Below are positions 1 through 4,195 of a DNA stretch of 6,579 nt, one piece after another. The notes under the pieces are model-generated. The model made no database searches, had not been told where the DNA came from, and saw only the letters and a list, made by a program, of their open reading frames with translations. The first letter of the stretch is position 1. Each line of letters starts with the position of its first letter. Position numbers and translations under genes: made by a program. The DNA is from an uncultured Clostridium sp. Lineage in GTDB: Bacteria > Bacillota_A > Clostridia > Lachnospirales > Lachnospiraceae. The stretch spans positions 1-6,579 of the forward strand of contig CAMWKN010000088.1 in assembly GCA_947174825.1 (NCBI GenBank). The letters run 5' to 3'.

Positions 1-1077
1 ATGCATAATGGCTTCCGTTTTGATCTTGCCACCGGATCTGACTGTGGCACTCTCAATAAAGTTGGTAATCACATCGCCCTCTGCCTTTAACTCTGCTTTT
101 CCTCTGCCCTGCACACCATTTTTCAGAACAATCCTGCCGCCGGCTTCCAGAACCGCCCCCTCCACAGTGCCGTTAACTGTAATATTCCCTGCTGCAGCCA
201 CCTTATACCCAGATAACACATTTCCCTTAATCTCTACACTGCCATCATATTCAATATCACCAGTGGAAGGTCCTACATCTGCTGGCACTTCATATACATT
301 GGACACAAACACGGTCTCATCCACCAGAGTAACATCACCATCCACTTCCGAATAGATATGCAGCCCTTCCCCATCTATCCGAATATTATTTCCATATTTC
401 AAAGTTTTTTTCGATACCTTTGCAGGCTGAATTGGAACGCCGGAAACAGTCATACCTGGTGTCCCCTCCACTTCCGGTGTCAGAGTGGCTAACAACTGTC
501 CATTTTTGACATGTTCAATCATATCCAAACTATGGTAATCCACACTACCATCTTCTAACATCGTAGGTGTACTGGTCTTTTCTGCATCAAAATGATATTC
601 AATACTAGCATGGCTTCCCTGTACCGGCATATCTGCTTTGGCAATCAGAATATCCGTACAATAAAGCTGTGCCTTCCACATTAAGGAAAGATTCTGCTTT
701 AAAATCCCATGTTTCACATTATGCTGTTCCAACAGAGAATATAAGTCATCTATGGTTAGACGCTCTCCTTGACTAGATGGTGGATATAAACGAATCTTAG
801 CCATCCACGCCCGTTTATCCAAAGTAATGATAACAGATTCCTTCTCTGGCAGATGATTCTTATCCGGAGAAACTTTTAATCTGGCATTTTCCTTTTTAGC
901 TGCTTCTTCTGTAAAGTCTTTGATTGCTACCACATCTACAGACTCAAATTTCTTTAAATCCAGATACTGTATTACATCGTCTACCTGTAAAGGTGCCCCT
1001 CCGTCCACTGCCGGAAAAGACTGTAAATATATCCCATCGTTTTCATGTATCAACTGAAAATAAGCATTTCTCCTCAT
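1..1077 (-). CDS. fapA: FapA family protein (DUF342), N-terminal 359 codons, cut by left window edge
   Basis: An uninterrupted minus-strand frame runs from ATG 1077 (MRRNAYFQLIHENDG) to the left edge and continues beyond it. Residues 1-190 form the N-terminal region (FapA_N-like). From about 190 the sequence shows the DUF342 pattern of regularly spaced glycines typical of a right-handed beta-helix: VEGTPG near 203-208, then GVPIQPAKVSKKTLKYG, VDGDV, STGDIEYDGSVEIKGNV, VNGTVEGAVLEAGG, FIESATVRSGGKI and the closing EAIMH. The family is called flagellar assembly protein A and is often encoded next to fliA/sigD, as here, but its molecular role is poorly defined. The usual C-terminal half (rest of the beta-helix and a coiled coil) lies outside the window. 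The start is supported by an AGGAG RBS and lies 78 nt after sigD. I see no frameshift or stop in the part present. Confidence 0.9.
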   Translation of the reverse strand, partial: MRRNAYFQLIHENDGIYLQSFPAVDGGAPLQVDDVIQYLDLKKFESVDVVAIKDFTEEAAKKENARLKVSPDKNHLPEKESVIITLDKRAWMAKIRLYPPSSQGERLTIDDLYSLLEQHNVKHGILKQNLSLMWKAQLYCTDILIAKADMPVQGSHASIEYHFDAEKTSTPTMLEDGSVDYHSLDMIEHVKNGQLLATLTPEVEGTPGMTVSGVPIQPAKVSKKTLKYGNNIRIDGEGLHIYSEVDGDVTLVDETVFVSNVYEVPADVGPSTGDIEYDGSVEIKGNVLSGYKVAAAGNITVNGTVEGAVLEAGGRIVLKNGVQGRGKAELKAEGDVITNFIESATVRSGGKIKTEAIMH

Positions 1078-1085
1078 AATCTCAT

Positions 1086-1090
1086 CTCCT
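1086..1090 (-). promoter_or_regulatory. Ribosome binding site of fapA-like gene
   Basis: AGGAG on the minus strand ends 8 nt before ATG 1077. An AT-rich stretch just upstream (1099-1109) could hold a -10-like element, but no matching -35 or sigma-28 consensus is visible. Confidence 0.6.
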
Positions 1091-1116
1091 CGCCAAACTT
1101 TATATATAGTAAAGGC

Positions 1117-1153
1117 AAAGCACAAACCTGAACGCATCAATAGTTTGTGCTTT
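1117..1153 (-). terminator. Hairpin between sigD and fapA, possible weak terminator or attenuator
   Basis: AAAGCACAAAC (1117-1127) and GTTTGTGCTTT (1143-1153) form a perfect 11-bp stem with a 15-nt loop, 2 nt after the sigD stop codon. In mRNA sense the stem is followed by GCCTTTAC, an interrupted T-tract, so strong termination is doubtful. It could partly reduce readthrough into fapA or protect the upstream mRNA. On the plus strand TTTTCC follows, but no plus-strand gene is seen that would need it. Confidence 0.5.
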
Positions 1154-1155
1154 TC

Positions 1156-1929
1156 CTATACATTTCCTATCCCAAAAATCCCCATAGAATCGCCCAAGCG
1201 TTCCTTCATCTTCCGTAATGCCTTGGTATGAAGCTGCGAAACCCGGGATTCCGATACTTCCAAAATTCTACTGATCTCTTTTAATGTCAATTCCTCAAAA
1301 TAGTAAAAAGCGATTACTCTCTGTTCTTTTTCCGTTAAGGTATCAATGGCCTCCGCCAAAAGGCGCTTTAATTCCTGACGCTCTACTACCTGTTCCGGTT
1401 GATCAAATTTCTGTTGATTTCCTGCTTCTACCCGAACTTCACTGCCCATTTCCAGATATTCATCCAGAGATACCAGACTAGACAGGCTAATCTGTCCCAT
1501 CAGTTCCTCTAATTCCTCTTCGGAAACCTCTAATTCTGCAGCCAATTCTGCATTGGTAGCCGCTCTGCCAAGCTGGCTTTCCAGATCCTGCATTGTCGTT
1601 TCCAATTTTTTCTGTTTCTGTCTAATCGTTCTGGGAATCCAGTCCATTTTGCGAATCTGATCTAAAATTGCACCCCGTATTCGCAAGCTGGCATAGGTTT
1701 CAAATTTGACTCCCTTGGTTAACTCATATTTATCAATGGCATCAATCAATCCAAAAATACCATATCCTACCAGATCATCATACTCCACCGTGTATCCCAG
1801 ATACATTCCCATACGACCAGCCACAATCTTGACCAGCCCAACATACTCTATAATGAGTTCTTCTCGAATTTTTGCACTTCTGGTTTTGATATATTCTTCC
1901 CAGAGTGCCATCTTCTCCCTATCATCCAT
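1156..1929 (-). CDS. sigD: RNA polymerase sigma factor for flagellar operons (SigD/FliA/WhiG family, sigma-28)
   Basis: This 257-residue sigma-70-family protein of the sigma-28 group has region 2 at about 28-100 (DDLVGYGIFGLIDAIDKY, FETYASLRIRGAILDQIRKMDWIPR). Region 3 covers about 101-180. Region 4 covers about 198-245, with a helix-turn-helix near 215-234 (LKEISRILEVSESRVSQLH). DWIPR followed by RIRGAI is typical of FliA/SigD. It would direct polymerase to late flagellar, motor and chemotaxis promoters and is usually held by the anti-sigma factor FlgM, which is not in this window. The ATG at 1929 has only a distant SD (AAGGGA, about 12 nt upstream), so initiation may be weak. The in-frame ATG at 1911 (MALWEEY) has a close GGGAG and is an alternative. 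No in-frame start lies further upstream before a TAG. The gene is also called fliA. Confidence 0.96.
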   Translation of the reverse strand: MDDREKMALWEEYIKTRSAKIREELIIEYVGLVKIVAGRMGMYLGYTVEYDDLVGYGIFGLIDAIDKYELTKGVKFETYASLRIRGAILDQIRKMDWIPRTIRQKQKKLETTMQDLESQLGRAATNAELAAELEVSEEELEELMGQISLSSLVSLDEYLEMGSEVRVEAGNQQKFDQPEQVVERQELKRLLAEAIDTLTEKEQRVIAFYYFEELTLKEISRILEVSESRVSQLHTKALRKMKERLGDSMGIFGIGNV

Positions 1930-1962
1930 CCGGTAACAACATCCCTTCTATTTTATGCCCTC

Positions 1963-2268
1963 CTATGCCTGCTCTCTTCTTGCAGACTCATCATCTTCAC
2001 CCAACTGTTGTTCCATCTCCATCTCAAATTGCCGATTCCTCATGGACTCTTCTAATTCTCTATCTCTCTGTTGCTGAATAAAATGATTACTCTTTTCTAC
2101 CCGCATAATGACAAATTGTGCCAAAAGCCCGAAAAGATAAAAAATAACTAATGTTGCCAATAAAACTTCCAGACTATATGTCACATTTGTATCACGAATA
2201 ATTAAAATAATACTGACAACTGCACCCGCCAATAGGGTAATTACTTTTGGAATATACTCTGACTTCAT
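1963..2268 (-). CDS. Small two-helix membrane protein of unknown function between cheD and sigD
   Basis: I do not recognise a named family. The 101-residue product begins with a short N-terminus, then a hydrophobic helix at about 8-24, a short RDTN loop and a second hydrophobic helix at about 33-55 that ends in R-V-E-K. The tail of about 45 residues is very rich in Gln, Glu, Arg and Met (QQQRDRELEES, EMEMEQQ) and looks helical or coiled-coil. Positive residues after helix 2 suggest a membrane hairpin with both ends in the cytoplasm. It starts 39 nt after cheD and stops 33 nt before sigD, with a good RBS, so it is almost certainly a real operon member. In B. subtilis the small membrane protein SwrB lies beside sigD, but after it and with one N-terminal anchor, so orthology is not claimed. 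A link to flagellar assembly or sigma regulation is only a guess from position. Confidence 0.85.
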   Translation of the reverse strand: MKSEYIPKVITLLAGAVVSIILIIRDTNVTYSLEVLLATLVIFYLFGLLAQFVIMRVEKSNHFIQQQRDRELEESMRNRQFEMEMEQQLGEDDESARREQA

Positions 2269-2274
2269 CACATA

Positions 2275-2280
2275 CCTCCA
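2275..2280 (-). promoter_or_regulatory. Ribosome binding site of the small membrane protein gene
   Basis: The minus strand reads TGGAGG, 6 nt before ATG 2268 and only 3 nt before the GTG at 2271. The spacing supports ATG 2268 as the start. Confidence 0.65.
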
Positions 2281-2307
2281 TGCTGAACAAATTAATCCTG
2301 CCTTCTG

Positions 2308-2802
2308 TCAGATCGTTTTTATCTGCTTCCCTACCGCCTTGATTACATAATCACCGGTTTCCGGATAAAACTCTACTGTTCTTCCGTAATTTAGACCAGT
2401 ATCCTGTGCCAAAATAGGTATTCGCAACCGTGCCAGAGTTTCTTTGACTGCCTCCACATTACGGTCTCCTACCCGGAGCATCTCATTGTTCGATTTAAAT
2501 GCAAACATCTGAGCCCCACCAGCAATCTTTGCTGTCAGCAAGGATGGACTGGCACCTTCTTTTTTCATCATTTCTACTAACCAGACAATTCCGGTATCTG
2601 CAAATTTAGCCTTATTTTGATTTTGTGATACCCTTGTACTATCCGGCAGCATAACATGTACTAATCCACCAATTTTCTTGGTCTTATCATATAAAGCTAC
2701 TCCTACACAAGATCCCAGACCTAATGTAGTAATTGCATCAGGGGCATGGCAAATGTTTAGGTCTGCCATCCCCACCTTAACCATATTACCCATTACTTTC
2801 AC
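2308..2802 (-). CDS. cheD: CheD, chemoreceptor glutamine deamidase
   Basis: The sequence matches CheD throughout its 164 residues. With the GTG start at 2802, the motif TTLGLGSCVGVALYD holds the catalytic Cys32, GLVHVMLPDS holds His49, and Thr26 completes the triad. The Thr-Cys-His spacing equals that of T. maritima CheD (Thr21, Cys27, His44). CheD deamidates selected receptor glutamines and is bound by CheC. The GTG overlaps the cheC TGA as GTGA, and AGGA lies 5 nt upstream, which suggests translational coupling. An in-frame ATG at 2793 with GGTGA about 6 nt upstream gives MGNMVKVGMADLN, closer to usual CheD N-termini, and is a serious alternative start; it would shorten the protein by three residues. 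Function is not affected by this choice. Confidence 0.95.
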   Translation of the reverse strand: MKVMGNMVKVGMADLNICHAPDAITTLGLGSCVGVALYDKTKKIGGLVHVMLPDSTRVSQNQNKAKFADTGIVWLVEMMKKEGASPSLLTAKIAGGAQMFAFKSNNEMLRVGDRNVEAVKETLARLRIPILAQDTGLNYGRTVEFYPETGDYVIKAVGKQIKTI

Positions 2803-3419
2803 CCGATTCCTAAAGCTTTTAATATCGCATGGTATGATTCCATTGTTGGAATCATAATAAAATAGCCACTAATATCAATGTCCATATCCCGAAATCTGGA
2901 CTCAATCAATAATGCCTTATCTCCTAGCTTTCCAAACTCTATCGCCGGTACACTTAATATAGCTCCCGCCATATCTATCGCAATATGTGGTATAGATGTC
3001 TTAATGTTCAGTTCTGTCATTTTCGAGATGGAATTCAGATATGCCCCCGTTATAATATTGCCGATTTCCATTAACGCTGACTGTTCAATTTCAGAGAATG
3101 TCTCTGGTACCTCAGCCATCGGTGGATGACCCATAATCTGACTGACCAGATGATGTGCCGATTCGTTCTCCAACATAAACAGCATATACCCATCAATATC
3201 ATCCTCTAAAGATACCATAATGCCCGCTACCAATGTTTCCGGTCCACCTAATATCTCAGACAATTCACTAAAGGTCAACATATTTACTTTTGGAACATGC
3301 ATATCAATCTTATTACTGATCATCTGCGACAATGCCGTTACAGCATTTCCCGCTCCAATATTGGCAATCTCTGTCAGGACATCCCAGTCCATTCCATCCA
3401 CATTTTTCTGATCCTGCAT
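2799..3419 (-). CDS. cheC: CheC, CheY-P phosphatase and CheD partner
   Basis: This 206-residue protein contains both copies of the CheC/CheX-family active-site pattern [D/S]-x3-E-x2-N-x22-P. The first uses Asp13, Glu17, Asn20 and Pro43; the second uses Ser114, Glu118, Asn121 and Pro144. Both Glu/Asn pairs are intact, as expected for a phosphatase of phosphorylated CheY. In B. subtilis CheC also binds CheD, linking CheY-P levels to receptor adaptation, and the presence of cheD immediately downstream fits that. The start at ATG 3419 was chosen from the RBS; the GTG at 3428 would add three residues within the SD. The gene is separated from cheW by the repeat-filled spacer, the only large gap in the chemotaxis cluster, so its expression may be set apart from cheB-cheA-cheW. 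Confidence 0.95.
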   Translation of the reverse strand: MQDQKNVDGMDWDVLTEIANIGAGNAVTALSQMISNKIDMHVPKVNMLTFSELSEILGGPETLVAGIMVSLEDDIDGYMLFMLENESAHHLVSQIMGHPPMAEVPETFSEIEQSALMEIGNIITGAYLNSISKMTELNIKTSIPHIAIDMAGAILSVPAIEFGKLGDKALLIESRFRDMDIDISGYFIMIPTMESYHAILKALGIG

Positions 3420-3424
3420 GAGCA

Positions 3425-3433
3425 CCACCTCTC
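3425..3433 (-). promoter_or_regulatory. Ribosome binding site of cheC
   Basis: The minus strand reads GAGAGGTGG, ending 5 nt before ATG 3419. This makes the ATG at 3419 more likely than the GTG codons at 3428 and 3425, which lie inside the Shine-Dalgarno sequence itself. Confidence 0.65.
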
Positions 3434-3434
3434 A

Positions 3435-3453
3435 TAATGATTTTATATCATTA
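3435..3453 (-). promoter_or_regulatory. AT-rich hairpin just upstream of the cheC ribosome binding site
   Basis: TAATGAT (3435-3441) and ATCATTA (3447-3453) form a perfect 7-bp stem with a 5-nt loop that ends 1 nt from the cheC Shine-Dalgarno region. The minus strand also reads TATAAA here, which could be a -10-like element, but I find no convincing -35 at proper spacing. It may influence cheC translation; the role is unproven. Confidence 0.35.
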
Positions 3454-3458
3454 CAACT

Positions 3459-3473
3459 TTATGCTTCGCATAA
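3459..3473 (-). repeat. Short palindromic hairpin at the edge of the repeat block
   Basis: TTATGC (3459-3464) and GCATAA (3468-3473) are separated by TTC, giving a 6-bp stem with a triloop. The GCATAA half is also the start of the first 55-bp unit, so this hairpin competes with the fold of that unit. It marks the cheC-side boundary of the repeat block. Confidence 0.5.
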
Positions 3474-3624
3474 GCGCTCACTTCGAAACCTTTGGTTTCT
3501 CAGTGTTCATTGCTTATCAAATGCATAAGCGCTCACCTCGAAACCCTTGGTTTCTCAGTGTTCGTTGCTTATCAAATGCATAAGCGCTCACTTCGAAACC
3601 TTCGGTTTCTCAGTGTTCGTTGCA
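3468..3624 (+). repeat. 55-bp tandem repeat, two full copies and one partial copy
   Basis: The units start at 3468, 3523 and 3578 with GCATAAGCGCTCAC. The period is exactly 55 bp; the third unit diverges after 3624. Copies 1 and 2 differ at only three positions. Each unit contains a perfect GAAACC-NNN-GGTTTC stem whose triloop varies (TTT, CTT, TTC). Around it are CAC(T/C)/AGTG and, in the full units, ATAAGC/GCTTAT (copy 1: 3470-3475 with 3512-3517), giving one nested hairpin per unit. Across unit junctions GCTTAT-7 nt-ATAAGC can form an alternative hairpin. The period is not a multiple of three, and I see no credible coding in it. The units are directly adjacent with no unique spacers, so this is not a CRISPR array. 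Confidence 0.9.
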
Positions 3625-3707
3625 CTCACATAGCATCATTATTAGGAATTTCTCTGTCTGCAAGCAGACAAAAATTCCTAATAATAATGCTGCGTTCGCG
3701 CTTATGC
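3578..3707 (-). other. Candidate structured intercistronic RNA element (branched fold) between cheW and cheC
   Basis: The arms GCATAAGCGC (3578-3587) and GCGCTTATGC (3698-3707) are perfect 10-bp inverted repeats. They enclose a GAAACC/GGTTTC hairpin (about 3589-3615) and a long 20-bp-stem hairpin (3632-3691), so the transcript could fold as a three-way junction. The mRNA-sense 5' arm contains the cheW stop codon, so terminating ribosomes would cover the closing stem. No U-run follows it, so it does not look like a simple terminator. It could be an RNA processing or stability element, or a small non-autonomous MITE-like insertion with terminal inverted repeats. I see no clear target-site duplication. 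Pairing is read directly from the sequence; function is inference. Confidence 0.55.
3632..3691 (-). repeat. Long inverted repeat / hairpin downstream of cheW
   Basis: The arms 3632-3651 and 3672-3691 pair over 20 positions. The only non-Watson-Crick position (3637 with 3686) is C-A on the plus strand but G-U on the transcribed minus strand. Inside, after a small asymmetric loop (3652-3654 against 3671), a second stem TGTCTGC/GCAGACA (3655-3661 with 3664-3670) closes the tip. No T-tract follows on either strand, so intrinsic termination is unlikely. A stable hairpin here could protect the cheB-cheA-cheW part of the mRNA from 3' decay. Confidence 0.8.
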
Positions 3708-4184
3708 GTTCACATCTTTGCCTATAATGACGGAAGCGATATTCAATAAGGATATGAGACTATCCCCGTTTTTACCGATACCACTCAGATATTGCGCTCT
3801 TTCATCCTGAAAGTCTGATGTAGTATTTTTCTCAATTGCCTCTTCCGTCAAGTCAACTACTTCCCGAACCTCATCCACAATCAACCCGATAGCAGATTGG
3901 GGTTCCAGTTTAATAATAATAATACGGGTTGCACCGGTATATTCATCTGGCTCTAACCCAAATTTCAAACGCAGACTCATAACTGGAATAATTTCACCTC
4001 GTAAATTAATCACACCTTTGAAATACGGCTGCGCTTTTGGAATTCTTGTAATTCTCTGATTACGAACAATGTTATCAACATATTGGATATCAATACCATA
4101 TTGCTCAGAACCCAATTTAATTACAATATACTGCTTTGATTCACTAACGGTTGCCACATTTTGAACTTCTGCTATTTCTTCCAT
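3702..4184 (-). CDS. cheW: CheW, receptor-kinase coupling protein
   Basis: This 160-residue protein is a single CheW domain (about 17-155), near the usual family length. It includes the hallmark GVINLRGEIIPVMSLRLKFG at 57-76, with Arg62 in the conserved NLRG turn. CheW bridges chemoreceptors to the P5 domain of CheA in the cytoplasmic array and has no enzymatic activity. The ATG at 4184 lies 11 nt after the cheA stop and is preceded by AGGGGG, which overlaps that stop codon, so the pair is probably translationally coupled. The last two codons and the stop (AAC GCA TAA) are unusual: GCATAA is the outer edge of the repeat element that fills the spacer downstream. The element may therefore have supplied the present C-terminus (..KDVNA). 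Function is confident; the effect of the element on the C-terminus is inference. Confidence 0.95.
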   Translation of the reverse strand: MEEIAEVQNVATVSESKQYIVIKLGSEQYGIDIQYVDNIVRNQRITRIPKAQPYFKGVINLRGEIIPVMSLRLKFGLEPDEYTGATRIIIIKLEPQSAIGLIVDEVREVVDLTEEAIEKNTTSDFQDERAQYLSGIGKNGDSLISLLNIASVIIGKDVNA

Positions 4185-4195
4185 TGCATAACCCC

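Noticed and set aside
8..355. Plus-strand open frame of 115 codons near the left edge
   Set aside because: It is the antisense of the fapA beta-helix region. The minus-strand frame matches the DUF342 family, while this one is Ser/Thr/Pro-rich shadow sequence.
1078..1155. Sigma-28 promoter for fapA
   Set aside because: A TAAA is present at 1099-1102 on the minus strand, but nothing close to GCCGATAA lies at the expected distance.
1963..2268. Naming the small membrane protein SwrB
   Set aside because: SwrB follows sigD in B. subtilis and has one N-terminal anchor. This gene precedes sigD and has two predicted helices, and no sequence similarity could be established by eye.
3468..3624. Possible CRISPR array
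   Set aside because: The 55-bp units are directly adjacent with no unique spacers, and there are no cas genes in the window.
3632..3691. Intrinsic terminator
   Set aside because: The stem is strong but is not followed by a T-run on either strand, so it is kept only as a hairpin of unknown role.
3465..3711. Target-site duplication flanking the repeat element
   Set aside because: TTC occurs near both ends, but it is three bases long and offset by one base on the right, so it is not convincing.
3492..3749. Plus-strand open frame of 85 codons across the repeat block
   Set aside because: It is a translation of non-coding 55-bp repeats in shifting frames and runs into cheW antisense. It has no RBS and no recognisable protein features.
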